Shown here piece after piece: positions 8,013 through 16,838 of a stretch of DNA of 64,000 bases. Source of the stretch: Marinospirillum alkaliphilum DSM 21637 (GTDB taxonomy: Bacteria > Pseudomonadota > Gammaproteobacteria > Pseudomonadales > Halomonadaceae); assembly GCF_900119735.1 (NCBI RefSeq), contig NZ_FPJW01000002.1, positions 310,001 through 374,000 on the forward strand, given 5' to 3'. Position numbers and translations under genes: made by a program. The notes under the pieces were generated by a model, which saw only the letters and a list, made by a program, of their open reading frames with translations, was not told where the DNA came from and made no database searches. Numbering within the stretch: position 1 is the stretch's first letter; each line of letters opens with the position of its first letter.

Positions 8013-9410
8013 TTAAATGATGCGTGAAAACGCTCTGCCAAGGCTGGCCTGATCCAGGTAGGCGTCAAATACCATGCAGATGCTGCGGATCAATAGGCGG
8101 CCAGCAGGTGTAACCAGTAGCTGGTTGCCCTTGATGTGCAGCAGTCCATCCTGTTGATGCTGCTGCAGCTGTTTGAGTTCCTTGGCAAAGTACTGATCAA
8201 AGTCGATGTTATGAGTGGCACCAAAACTTGCGCCATCCAGTTCAAAATGACAGATCAGTTGGTTGATGGCTGCCCGACGAATCAGGTCATCATCAGTCAG
8301 CCGCATGCCACGCAGGGTTGCAAACTCACCTTTGCTGATGCACTGCTCATAACCTTCGGTGTCGTGATGGTTCTGGGCATAGGTTGGGCCGACCTGGCTG
8401 ATGGACGAGGCTCCCATCGCCAGCAGGTCACAGTCCGAGTGGGTGGTGTAGCCCTGGAAGTTGCGATGCAGACGACCTTCCCGCTGGGCCACGGCCAGGC
8501 TGTCCTCGGGTCGGGCAAAGTGGTCCATGCCAATGTAAACGTAACCGGCCTCGACCAGGCGGCGAATGGTCTGTTCCAGAATGGTTAACTTGTCTTCCGG
8601 GCTGGGCAGATCTTCAGCATTGATGCGACGCTGGGGTTTAAACCGCTCTGGCAGGTGAGCATAGTTGAATACGGACAGGCGATCCGGATTCATTTCGATG
8701 ACTTCTTCCAGGGTGGCGGCAAAGGTTTCCGGGGTCTGGTGGGGCAAGCCGTAAATGAGGTCCAGATTCAGTGAGCGGAAGCCAAGATCGCGTGCCTGTT
8801 GCAGCGCCTGCTCTGTCATCTCGCGAGGTTGAACCCGGTTGACTGCTTCCTGCACCTTCAGGTTCAGGTCCTGCAGGCCAAAGCTCATGCGATTGAAACC
8901 CAGTTCACGCAGTAGTGGCAGGGTATCTGCCTGAATTTCGCGAGGATCAATTTCGATGGAATAATCACCCAGGTCGTCATCACGCAGGGCAAAGCGCTTG
9001 CGTGTTTCCTGCATCAGTTCATGCATCTGCTGGTGAGACAGAAAGGTTGGCGTGCCACCGCCCCAGTGCAGCTGGTTAACCACGCGGGAGGTATCGAGGT
9101 GTTGGGTTGCCAGATCCATCTCTTGATAAACCCGGTGCAGGTAGGGTTCACAGCGGCTGGTGTCTTTGGTGGCGATTTTGTTGCAGCCACAGTAAAAACA
9201 AACCTTGGCACAGAAAGGAATATGGAAATAAAGCGATAGCGGCGCCCCTGTGGCATTGCTCTCGGTTAAGGCAGCAGCAAATTCACCAGAGCGAAACCCG
9301 TCGTGAAATTGTGGAGCGGTCGGATAGGAGGTGTAGCGTGGACCGGCCAGATTGTAACGATCAATCAGTTCCGGGTTCCATTCAAAGGTATTGAAGTCGA
9401 CCTTGCTCAT
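8013..9410 (-). CDS. hemN: Oxygen-independent coproporphyrinogen III oxidase
   Basis: HemN converts coproporphyrinogen III to protoporphyrinogen IX without oxygen, in the haem pathway used under microaerobic conditions. It is a radical-SAM enzyme: the cluster motif is HIPFCAKVCFYCGCNK (CX3CX2CXC) near residue 60, followed by the WGGGTPTFL glycine motif and IEIDPRE. At 465 residues it is full length. It lies between fnr and the ccoGHIS genes on the same strand, the classic arrangement linking haem supply to cbb3 oxidase assembly. I found no convincing FNR box in the 59 bases upstream, so it may be partly transcribed from the cco side. Confidence 0.96.
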   Translation of the reverse strand: MSKVDFNTFEWNPELIDRYNLAGPRYTSYPTAPQFHDGFRSGEFAAALTESNATGAPLSLYFHIPFCAKVCFYCGCNKIATKDTSRCEPYLHRVYQEMDLATQHLDTSRVVNQLHWGGGTPTFLSHQQMHELMQETRKRFALRDDDLGDYSIEIDPREIQADTLPLLRELGFNRMSFGLQDLNLKVQEAVNRVQPREMTEQALQQARDLGFRSLNLDLIYGLPHQTPETFAATLEEVIEMNPDRLSVFNYAHLPERFKPQRRINAEDLPSPEDKLTILEQTIRRLVEAGYVYIGMDHFARPEDSLAVAQREGRLHRNFQGYTTHSDCDLLAMGASSISQVGPTYAQNHHDTEGYEQCISKGEFATLRGMRLTDDDLIRRAAINQLICHFELDGASFGATHNIDFDQYFAKELKQLQQHQQDGLLHIKGNQLLVTPAGRLLIRSICMVFDAYLDQASLGRAFSRII

Positions 9411-9469
9411 CTCTAATGACTCTCCAGGGGAGTGTTCCCCATGATTAATGGGTTCAAAGGTTTACTGGC

Positions 9470-10156
9470 TTATTTTAGCCCAAACAAGGGTAGTGCCATC
9501 CATAGTGCAAATGCCACCAGCAATATTGCCGAGAGCTGGCGCCATAAGGGTTGGCGCAATAAGCCCGTAAGCTGCCGGGCGAGGGCGCCGGTGACCAATA
9601 GTGTTGGTAAGGTGCCAAGCCCAAAAGCCAGCAGCAACAAGGCACCATTCAGGCTGCTGCCACTGCTGAGTGCCAGCAGCAGCATTGAATATACCAGGCC
9701 GCAAGGCAGCCAGCCCCAGATGCCACCAATCACCAGTGCCTGCCCGGCATGTTGTACCGGCATCAGTCGGCGGCTCAAAGGTTCAAGCCAGCGCCACAGG
9801 TGTTTGCCCAAGGCTTCAACACGGGTCAGGCCATTCCACCACTGACCAATGTAGCTGGCCATCAGCAGCAGCATGATCACTGCCAACCAGCTTAACACCA
9901 GACGTATGCCAACCAGTTGATTGATGAGTAACTGGCCAAGTCCACCGGCGAGCATTCCGGCAAGCATGTAGCTGCCAATGCGGCCAAGGTTGTAACTGAG
10001 CATCAGTGATGCAATGCGCAGTGGATGGCGTTGACTGGGTGGCAGGGCAAAACTCAGGGCACTGACAATACCACCACACATACCGATGCAGTGCCCTCCA
10101 CCCAGGAGTCCAGCAATAAAAGCTGTCAGCAGACCTGCGGCAAGCAGTTCAGTCAT
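9470..10156 (-). CDS. COG2836 (TauE/SafE-like) membrane protein of the cco cluster
   Basis: A 228-residue polytopic membrane protein, about six helices, beginning with LTAFIAGLLGGGHCIGMCGG. The paired cysteines in GHCIGMCGG are a hallmark of the DsbD_2/COG2836 family. Such proteins are repeatedly found beside ccoS and ccoI and are suspected to move copper or reductant during oxidase assembly, although annotation pipelines often call them sulfite exporters. Its ATG overlaps the ccoS stop by four bases, so it is the last gene of the ccoGHIS transcript. The transport substrate is unproven. Confidence 0.82.
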   Translation of the reverse strand: MTELLAAGLLTAFIAGLLGGGHCIGMCGGIVSALSFALPPSQRHPLRIASLMLSYNLGRIGSYMLAGMLAGGLGQLLINQLVGIRLVLSWLAVIMLLLMASYIGQWWNGLTRVEALGKHLWRWLEPLSRRLMPVQHAGQALVIGGIWGWLPCGLVYSMLLLALSSGSSLNGALLLLAFGLGTLPTLLVTGALARQLTGLLRQPLWRQLSAILLVAFALWMALPLFGLK

Positions 10157-10392
10157 TGTGGTGGCTGCTGCCGATCCTTGCTTGCAGCGTCATCAGTGGC
10201 TGTTGTCTTGGTATGGTTTTCATCCGGTTTTTCAGCTGAAGCAGGTTTTTTTTCATCTTCATCAAACAGGATGGAGTAGGCTGGGCCATCCAGATCTTCA
10301 AATTGGTCGTGTTTTACCGCCCAGAAAAAAGCCCAGATAGCCAGCGCCAGCAGTAAGAGCGAGAGTGGGATTAACAGGAACAGAATGTTCAT
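10153..10392 (-). CDS. ccoS: cbb3 oxidase maturation protein CcoS
   Basis: A 79-residue single-span membrane protein. The N-terminal helix (residues 3-26) is followed by the family motif WAVKHDQFEDLDGPAYSIL, which defines CcoS/FixS. The charged tail, rich in Lys, Asp and Thr, is longer than in many homologues. CcoS is needed for insertion of the copper and haem cofactors into CcoN in other bacteria. It overlaps ccoI and the downstream COG2836 gene by four bases each, so the three are translationally coupled. Confidence 0.93.
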   Translation of the reverse strand: MNILFLLIPLSLLLLALAIWAFFWAVKHDQFEDLDGPAYSILFDEDEKKPASAEKPDENHTKTTATDDAASKDRQQPPQ

Positions 10393-12869
10393 GAGCTGGG
10401 CTCCTCGATTGGCGAGTGCTGTCGTGCAACTTCAGTTTTCTGTTCCTGCAGGCGCTGTTCACTGGCTTTGTCACGCAGGCGTAGTGCATTAAACACAACA
10501 ATCAGTGAGCTGGTGGTCATGCCTATGGAGGCCAGAATCGGAGGAATCATGCCCATGGCTGCGGCAGGCAGTGCCATCAGGTTGTAACCCAGTGATATGG
10601 CGAGGTTCTGCATGATGTTGATACGCGTCATGCGTGCCTTTTCAATGGCTTGGGGAATGCGTACCAGCTTGCTGGACATCAGCAGGGTATCTGCACTGGT
10701 TTTAGCCAAATCCGTGGCATCACCCATGGCGATGGACACCTGGGCTCCTGCCAGTACCGGTACATCATTGACACCGTCGCCCACCATGATGACCTGGCGG
10801 CCTGCTTGCTGAAGTTCACGCAAGCGCTCCAGTTTGCGTTCCGGGCTGGCGCTGGCGGTGTAATGGCTGATGCCCAGCTCCTGGGCAATGCTTTCTACTG
10901 ACCCTTGCTGGTCACCGGACAAGAGCTCAACCGTGATACCCAGCTTCTGGAGCTCTGCCAGCATTTCTTTGGTATCCGGGCGCAGCTGATCGCTGAGGCG
11001 GAACCAGCACAAGGCCTGCTGATCATCAGCCAGCAACAACCACTGACCTTCCTCTTCTGGCGGAGTGAAGGGTTGATTTGGGCAGGCAAAGTCAGCCCGG
11101 CCCAGTCGATAACTCTGGTCAGCAATTTTGCCACTGATGCCTTGCCCGGTATGGGCTTGAATATCGCTGGCAGTCAGGTTGGCATCCCGGCTTTCAGCAA
11201 AGGCTCGGGCAATCGGGTGTTCCGAATGGGCTTCGAGCGCGGCGGCCAGTGCACGGATATGTGTCTTGCGAGCGTCATCATTATCAGCAAGCCAGCGAAC
11301 TTCTTTCAGTTCAAGACGGCCTTCGGTGAGGGTGCCGGTTTTATCAAAGATGATGTGATCTGCTTTGCCCAGGCCTTCCAGTACATGGCCACGAGTAATT
11401 AATACACCCATACGTGCCAGTGTGGCATTGGCTACTGCCAGCGCAGTGGGGGTTGCCAGTGCCAGAGCACAGGGACAGGTGACCACCAGGACGGACAGGG
11501 TGACCCAAAAGGCACGTGACGGATCAATCATCCACCAGATGCTGAACACCGTTACAGAAACCAGCAAGGTGGCCGCTACAAAGTAGCGTGAAACCAGAGT
11601 CGCCAGGGTAGCAATACGTGGTTTTTCTGCCAGCGCCCTTTCGCTGAGGCGAGAAATACTGGCCAGTCGTACATCCTGTCCGGTTTTTTCTACTTCAACA
11701 ATCAAGGGGCTATCAATATTCTGGGTGCCAGCCAATACCTTGTGTCCCGGGTGGCAGGAGACCGGCAGGTATTCACCGGTCATGGTGGCTTCATTGACAC
11801 TGGAATGACCACTGAGGATGACGCCATCAACCGGGAAGGTGTGGCCCGGTTTGATCAGGATGCGATCACCGGGTTTCAGGTTGCGGCTGGGCAGGTAGTG
11901 CTCTTCATTCCGTTCATTCAGCAGTATGGCTGCCTGCGGCATTAAATCCTGCAGGGCATTACCACCGCTGCCAATCCGGTGGCGGGTGCGCATCTCGATG
12001 TAGCGGCCAAACAGCAGAAAGAAGGCAAACATGGCAATTTCGTAGAAATGCAGGGTGCCGACCTGAAACAGCATGGCGTATGTACTGCCAAAATAACCCA
12101 GCAGTATGGCCAGCGAGACAGGCACGTCCATGTTCAGGCGCTTGTGTGATAACTCACGCCAGGCACTGATGAAAAATGGCCAGGAGGAATAAAGCACCAC
12201 CGGAGTGACCAACAGGAACTCAGCCCATTGAAACAGCAGGGTATAAACAAAACCGACTTCGCCCAACAGCCCTTCGTCACGAGCAATACCAAACATCATC
12301 GCCTGCATGGAACCAATGGCGGCAACAATCAGGCGGCGCAGGTATTTTTTGTTTTCAATATGGAGCTTTTTCTGCTGCTCATCAGCTTGCCAGGGAAGTG
12401 CGGTATAGCCGATGGATCTGAATTCTGCCAGCAGTTTGCTGAAGGAGGTTTTGCGAATATCCCAGCGCAGGGTGGCACGCTGGGCACTGAGGTTGACGGC
12501 TGTGCGTTCCACACCATCAAGATGGTTGATCTGGTGTTCAATCAACCAGGCGCAGGCTGCACAGGTGATGCCATCAATGGCCAGGGTGGTTTCAGCCATG
12601 CCGTCTTCATCCTGGTGCACAAACTCCTGCAGCAGCTCGGGCGCGTCATAAACCTGCAGTTCGGCCAGTTCGGCTTCAGTCAGTTCCGGGCGCGGGGGCA
12701 GCTCGGTACGGAATTTATAATAACTTTCCAGGCCGCCCAGCACGATGGCATTGGAAACAGCTTCGCAGCCTGGACAACAGAGTCGCTCCATTTGATCCTT
12801 GATTTTGACAACATAGGGGCTGTCAGTTGGAACCGGTTCACCACAATGGAAGCAGGCTTGTTGCGTCAT
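10389..12869 (-). CDS. ccoI: Copper-transporting P-type ATPase CcoI/FixI
   Basis: An 826-residue P1B-type ATPase dedicated to copper delivery for cbb3 oxidase. The N-terminus has a cysteine-rich segment (ACFHCGEPVP and CCPGCEAV) typical of FixI, then a heavy-metal-associated domain with ITCAACAWL. Membrane helices carry the metal site CPCALALATP. DKTGTLTEG is the phosphorylation site, HSEHPIARA the nucleotide-binding motif and GDGVNDVP the hinge. All key residues are present. It lies between ccoH and ccoS in the assembly operon and overlaps ccoS by four bases. It should export Cu(I) from the cytoplasm toward the oxidase. Confidence 0.96.
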   Translation of the reverse strand: MTQQACFHCGEPVPTDSPYVVKIKDQMERLCCPGCEAVSNAIVLGGLESYYKFRTELPPRPELTEAELAELQVYDAPELLQEFVHQDEDGMAETTLAIDGITCAACAWLIEHQINHLDGVERTAVNLSAQRATLRWDIRKTSFSKLLAEFRSIGYTALPWQADEQQKKLHIENKKYLRRLIVAAIGSMQAMMFGIARDEGLLGEVGFVYTLLFQWAEFLLVTPVVLYSSWPFFISAWRELSHKRLNMDVPVSLAILLGYFGSTYAMLFQVGTLHFYEIAMFAFFLLFGRYIEMRTRHRIGSGGNALQDLMPQAAILLNERNEEHYLPSRNLKPGDRILIKPGHTFPVDGVILSGHSSVNEATMTGEYLPVSCHPGHKVLAGTQNIDSPLIVEVEKTGQDVRLASISRLSERALAEKPRIATLATLVSRYFVAATLLVSVTVFSIWWMIDPSRAFWVTLSVLVVTCPCALALATPTALAVANATLARMGVLITRGHVLEGLGKADHIIFDKTGTLTEGRLELKEVRWLADNDDARKTHIRALAAALEAHSEHPIARAFAESRDANLTASDIQAHTGQGISGKIADQSYRLGRADFACPNQPFTPPEEEGQWLLLADDQQALCWFRLSDQLRPDTKEMLAELQKLGITVELLSGDQQGSVESIAQELGISHYTASASPERKLERLRELQQAGRQVIMVGDGVNDVPVLAGAQVSIAMGDATDLAKTSADTLLMSSKLVRIPQAIEKARMTRINIMQNLAISLGYNLMALPAAAMGMIPPILASIGMTTSSLIVVFNALRLRDKASEQRLQEQKTEVARQHSPIEEPSS

Positions 12870-12914
12870 TACTCTCTCATCAGTTGTTATGGGTGCACAG
12901 AAAATAACCGAATT

Positions 12915-13421
12915 TTAACGTTTGCTGGGGCGTAGCTCCAGCGATTGCTGCATCGGGAAATGCCCGCGCCCATAAAGACGCCATTCACGCTCTGGGCCAT
13001 AGAGTTTTACATCCCAGTCGTGCTCAGGGTTACGTGGCAGGTTGCCAACATAACGACCACCCTGAAGGTGTTGAACCGGAACAGAGAAGTCCAGAGAGGA
13101 GCGGGTGGGGTTTTCCATCAGTACAACCAGTTGATCCGGGAAGCGTTCGAGCTGTCCAGACAGATCAAGGAACAGCTGGCTGTGAGTGAAACGCAAGCTG
13201 CCTTGCAGATTCAGTTCACGAGCCACACGGTCACGCTCAAAGGACTGATTGATGGTGCGGCCTTCCTTGTAATAGTCCTCATGTACCGGGCCATCATAGT
13301 GAATGATGCCGATGACCAGCAGCGATAAACCAACAGCTACACCGGCCAGGGCTGGCGAAAATGCCAGCCAGACCATCGAGTTTTTATACCAGGGGGTCGA
13401 GGTGTTGCTTGAGTTGCTCAT
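12915..13421 (-). CDS. ccoH: cbb3 oxidase assembly protein CcoH/FixH
   Basis: A 168-residue protein with one membrane helix near the N-terminus (LAFSPALAGVAVGLSLLVIG, residues about 15-35) and a periplasmic FixH-type domain (YYKEGRTINQ motif around residue 51). FixH proteins associate with the forming oxidase and stabilise it. It starts two bases before the ccoG stop region ends, so the genes are tightly packed: ccoG-ccoH-ccoI-ccoS. The length is typical. Confidence 0.9.
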   Translation of the reverse strand: MSNSSNTSTPWYKNSMVWLAFSPALAGVAVGLSLLVIGIIHYDGPVHEDYYKEGRTINQSFERDRVARELNLQGSLRFTHSQLFLDLSGQLERFPDQLVVLMENPTRSSLDFSVPVQHLQGGRYVGNLPRNPEHDWDVKLYGPEREWRLYGRGHFPMQQSLELRPSKR

Positions 13422-13422
13422 A

Positions 13423-14868
13423 TTAACGGGCTGACCTTATAAAAAAGCGGGATTCACGACTCGCGGCAATGCGCGGATCTTGCTGAGACTGTAAGCGGAT
13501 TTCAATGTTGACCGCAGGACTGCCAGGAAGTTGCGCAGGATTGCCGATCACCTGAATCGGGAACTGACGCACTTCACCACCGGCCAGAGTGTAAACAGCT
13601 GCACCCTGAAGCTCAACACCATCGACGCCATGAAGAGTAAGTGTGTAACTGTGCTCGCGCTGATCCATGTTGGCAATGCGGATCAGGTAGCTGTTTTCCA
13701 CCATCCCATCCGAAGTCATTCGAAGCAACTGATTGCGATCCCTGAGGACTTCAAGCTCTACCGGGATGCGGTTGCTGAGTGCAACTGAAAAGGCAACCAG
13801 CATTGCCAATAGCACAATAAAATAACCGATCAAGCGCGGACGAAGAATCTTGGTGGTGCGACCGGCCAGTTCCTCTTCTGTGGTGTATCGGATCAGTCCG
13901 CGTGGATAGCCCATCTTGTCCATGACCTGATCACAGGCATCAATACAGGCTGCACAGGTGACACATTCATACTGCAGTCCATTACGAATATCGATGCCCA
14001 CCGGACAAACCTGTACACAGAGGTCACAGTCAATGCAGGAGCCCAGTCCCTTGGCTGCAGGGTCATCCGATTTCTTGCGGGCACCGCGTGGTTCTCCGCG
14101 AGCGGTATCGTAAGAAACAATCAGTGTGTCCTTGTCGAACATCACTGCCTGGAAGCGGGCATAGGGGCACATGTAAATGCATACCTGCTCACGCATCCAG
14201 CCAGCAAATAAATAGGTAAAGAAGGTAAAAAACCCCAGCCAGAACAGTTCCCAGGGGCCAAGATCGAAGCTCAAAATACGAGGAATAAGATCAAGAATAG
14301 GAGAGAAGTAGCCTAAAAAGGCGATGGCAGTGGCCAGTGCAATCAATACCCAGATGAAGTGTTTGGCACCTTTGCGCAAAGCCTTCTCGGTGTTCAAAGG
14401 TTGTTTGTCGAGCTTCTTGCGCTGGTTGGGTGAGCCTTCGGTTTTGTCTTCCACCCAGATGTAAAGCCAGGTCCAGACAAACTGTGGGCAGGTGTAGCCA
14501 CACCAGACGCGCCCGGCAAAGTTGGTCACAAAAAACAGTACAAAGGCCAGAATGATCAGCAGCCAGGCCAGCAGCATGAAATCATGTGGGAAAAAAGTGA
14601 CGGAAAAGATGTGGAACTGGCGGTTGGGCAGGTCAAAAAAGATGGCTTGACGGCCACCCCAGGGAATAAAGCTGCCAAAGAAAAACGCCAGCATCAGCAC
14701 CCAGTTGCTGCCGGTGCGCAGTTTCTGGAACAGCCCCTGCACCCTTTTGACATAAATATGGCGTCGTTTGGCATAGAGCTCGCCCTGTGGGCCGCCCGTT
14801 GTGGGTGATTTGCGGTGCTGTCCTGCATCAACAGGGGTGACATCTTTTGTGGGAATCTTTTCGGTCAT
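13423..14868 (-). CDS. ccoG: cbb3 oxidase assembly protein CcoG (RdxA/FixG)
   Basis: A 481-residue membrane ferredoxin-like protein. Membrane helices in the first half flank the CGYTCPQ motif. Two 4Fe-4S binding motifs follow in the cytoplasmic domain: CIDCDLCVQVCPVGIDI and CVTCAACIDACD. A C-terminal immunoglobulin-like periplasmic domain (FixG_C) completes it. CcoG is a cupric reductase that supplies Cu(I) for oxidase assembly in studied bacteria. It is the first gene of the second cco transcript, about 155 bases downstream of ccoP and separated from it by a strong terminator, so it needs its own promoter. Confidence 0.95.
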   Translation of the reverse strand: MTEKIPTKDVTPVDAGQHRKSPTTGGPQGELYAKRRHIYVKRVQGLFQKLRTGSNWVLMLAFFFGSFIPWGGRQAIFFDLPNRQFHIFSVTFFPHDFMLLAWLLIILAFVLFFVTNFAGRVWCGYTCPQFVWTWLYIWVEDKTEGSPNQRKKLDKQPLNTEKALRKGAKHFIWVLIALATAIAFLGYFSPILDLIPRILSFDLGPWELFWLGFFTFFTYLFAGWMREQVCIYMCPYARFQAVMFDKDTLIVSYDTARGEPRGARKKSDDPAAKGLGSCIDCDLCVQVCPVGIDIRNGLQYECVTCAACIDACDQVMDKMGYPRGLIRYTTEEELAGRTTKILRPRLIGYFIVLLAMLVAFSVALSNRIPVELEVLRDRNQLLRMTSDGMVENSYLIRIANMDQREHSYTLTLHGVDGVELQGAAVYTLAGGEVRQFPIQVIGNPAQLPGSPAVNIEIRLQSQQDPRIAASRESRFFIRSAR

Positions 14869-14973
14869 GCGTTCATCACCAGGCTTGAGTGGACTTGTCT
14901 GTCAGTCGAAACCTTTTGCCTGCAGGCAGCAGGACAGGTTTTCTTGGAGGGATGATATAACTATCTGCCTGTG

Positions 14974-15010
14974 AAAAGAAAAAGGGAATGCGGCTGACTG
15001 CCGCATTCCC
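14974..15010 (-). terminator. Terminator of the ccoNOQP operon
   Basis: A perfect 11 bp stem GGGAATGCGGC / GCCGCATTCCC (arms 14984-14994 and 15000-15010) with a five-base loop. On the minus strand it is followed by a run of ten pyrimidines, mostly T. It sits 14 bases after the ccoP stop codon and separates the oxidase operon from ccoGHIS. Confidence 0.9.
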
Positions 15011-15023
15011 GCGGGGCGACTGC

Positions 15024-16022
15024 TTATTTGCCTTGGTTCAGGCTATAAATATAGGCTGTAACCAGATGCACTTTCGGCAGCAGCTCTGCTTTTTCCTGAG
15101 CACTCAGGCTGCGCAGGTTGTTCGGCAGCTCAACACCATAGTCCAGGTAACGAGCCTGGGCAGGCATCAGGCCATTACGGCCGTGACGCAGGGTGAAAGC
15201 AACCGAATCATACACGCTCTGGCCTGGCTGCACGTACATCCAGGAGTTGGCAGTCAGGTTGGGTGCGCCGATGGAATCCAGTCCCATGGCAGCACTGCCC
15301 TGGCCGTCAACACCGTGACAGGCTGAGCAGATGGCCTGGTACATGGGGGCGGCTTCTTCCGCCTTGGCGGCGTCATGTTCGAGACCGGACAGGCCCAGAA
15401 CATAGTGGGTCATGGTGTCTACGCCACGCTCACCCAGCATGTCAACCCAGGCAGGCATCAAGCCGTTGCGGCCGAAGATGATTGAGTCACGAATCACCTC
15501 CGGGTCACCGCCGTACAGCCAGTTGCCATCGGTCAGGTTCGGGAAGCCATAGGCACCGCGAGCAGAAGAACCGTGACAGACTGCACAGTTGTTCTGGTAC
15601 AGGCGGTCAGCAACCTGCATGGCTGCAGGATCGCTGGCCAGGGTGCGAATGTCGATCTGGGCATACTGCTGGAAGATCGGGGCGTAGCGCTCTTCAGCGC
15701 GCGCCATTTCATCTTGCCATTGACCTGTTGAGGTCCAGCCCAGCAGGCCTTTGTAGTTACCCAGGCCCGGATAGAGCGCCAGATAAACCAGACCAAATAC
15801 AATGGTAATCACGAACATGATGAACCACCAGCGGGGCAGGGGGTTGTCATATTCTTCGATGCCGTCAGCTGCGTGACCGGTGGTTTCGACTTCACCGTTG
15901 GCGGCCGGGACTTTGTCAGTTTTGCGGTTCGCGTAGAGGAGCCACCAGCAGAATGCAATCACACCCAGGGTGATTACAGAGATCCACAGGCTCCAGAAGC
16001 CGCTCATGGCTTGGCTAGTCAT
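15024..16022 (-). CDS. ccoP: cbb3 oxidase subunit III, dihaem cytochrome c CcoP
   Basis: A 332-residue membrane-anchored dihaem cytochrome c that passes electrons to CcoO and CcoN. Two N-terminal helices are seen (about 10-30 and 65-85), the second preceded by PLPRWWFIMF, a CcoP signature. The haem sites are C146-A-V-C149-H150 and C232-S-A-C235-H236. The start at 16022 is chosen over an upstream in-frame codon because GGAGAAG precedes it and the protein then begins right before the first helix. The ATG overlaps the ccoQ stop by eight bases. Last gene of ccoNOQP. Confidence 0.96.
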   Translation of the reverse strand: MTSQAMSGFWSLWISVITLGVIAFCWWLLYANRKTDKVPAANGEVETTGHAADGIEEYDNPLPRWWFIMFVITIVFGLVYLALYPGLGNYKGLLGWTSTGQWQDEMARAEERYAPIFQQYAQIDIRTLASDPAAMQVADRLYQNNCAVCHGSSARGAYGFPNLTDGNWLYGGDPEVIRDSIIFGRNGLMPAWVDMLGERGVDTMTHYVLGLSGLEHDAAKAEEAAPMYQAICSACHGVDGQGSAAMGLDSIGAPNLTANSWMYVQPGQSVYDSVAFTLRHGRNGLMPAQARYLDYGVELPNNLRSLSAQEKAELLPKVHLVTAYIYSLNQGK

Positions 16023-16209
16023 GCTTTTTCTTCTCCAGTGATGAGCTTGCACCCTGGTTATGGTCGTCTTCGTGTTCGTCGGCGAAGGGCAGGTTAGCTG
16101 CTTCATCGAACGGCTTTTTCTGGTTCTTGCTGTAGGCCCAGAACACAATGCTCAGGAACGCAATCAGCAGGACAACCGACATCAAGCCACGAAAAACATT
16201 AATATCCAT
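16015..16209 (-). CDS. ccoQ: cbb3 oxidase subunit IV CcoQ
   Basis: A 64-residue protein with a single membrane helix (residues about 8-26) followed by YSKNQKKPFDEAANLPF, the usual CcoQ pattern, and a charged tail. CcoQ stabilises the oxidase complex and is not catalytic. It lies between ccoO and ccoP, starting four bases after the ccoO stop and overlapping ccoP. Confidence 0.93.
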   Translation of the reverse strand: MDINVFRGLMSVVLLIAFLSIVFWAYSKNQKKPFDEAANLPFADEHEDDHNQGASSSLEKKKHD

Positions 16210-16213
16210 AACC

Positions 16214-16822
16214 TTACCGTGTGTCTTTCAGGACAGTGCCCAGCTGTTGCAGGTAAGCAACCAGGGCATCCATTTCAGTTTTTCCACGAACCATGTCCGC
16301 GGCGCCTGCGATGTCTTCATCGGTATAAGGTACGCCCAGCATTCTCAGACGCTCCATTTTGGTCGCGGTATGGCGGCCATCCAGAACGCGGTAGTTCAGC
16401 CAGGGGTAAGACGGCATGATGGACTCAGGTACTACGTCACGCGGGTTATACATGTGTGCGTAGTGCCAGTCGTCACTGTAGCGGCCGCCCACACGAGCCA
16501 GATCAGGACCGGTGCGCTTGGAGCCCCACTGGAAAGGGTGGTCGTAAACGAACTCACCCGCAACCGAATAGTGACCGTAACGTTCGGTTTCGGCACGGAA
16601 CGGGCGGATCATCTGGGAGTGGCAGGTGTAGCAGCCTTCACGGATGTATACGTCACGTCCTTCAAGTTGCAGTGCATTCACTGGCTTGAGGCCTTCAACC
16701 GGTTTGGTGGTCTCATCCTGGAAGAACAGCGGAACAATTTCTGCCAGACCGCCGAAGCTGATCACAACCAGGATCAGTACGGACATCAGACCGATATTCT
16801 TTTCTACGATTTCGTGTTTCAT
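16214..16822 (-). CDS. ccoO: cbb3 oxidase subunit II, monohaem cytochrome c CcoO
   Basis: A 202-residue cytochrome c with one N-terminal membrane anchor (residues about 11-33) and a single haem site C64-Y-T-C67-H68 in [15 protein letters not shown]. The distal methionine region near SIMPSYPWL is typical. It follows ccoN by 16 bases. Length and motifs match the family, and it forms the catalytic core with CcoN. Confidence 0.96.
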   Translation of the reverse strand: MKHEIVEKNIGLMSVLILVVISFGGLAEIVPLFFQDETTKPVEGLKPVNALQLEGRDVYIREGCYTCHSQMIRPFRAETERYGHYSVAGEFVYDHPFQWGSKRTGPDLARVGGRYSDDWHYAHMYNPRDVVPESIMPSYPWLNYRVLDGRHTATKMERLRMLGVPYTDEDIAGAADMVRGKTEMDALVAYLQQLGTVLKDTR

Positions 16823-16838
16823 TCAGCTAACCCCTTCC

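Noticed and set aside
9411-9469. FNR box before hemN
   Set aside because: Looked for because of the pathway, but no site keeps both TTGA and TCAA halves at the right spacing.
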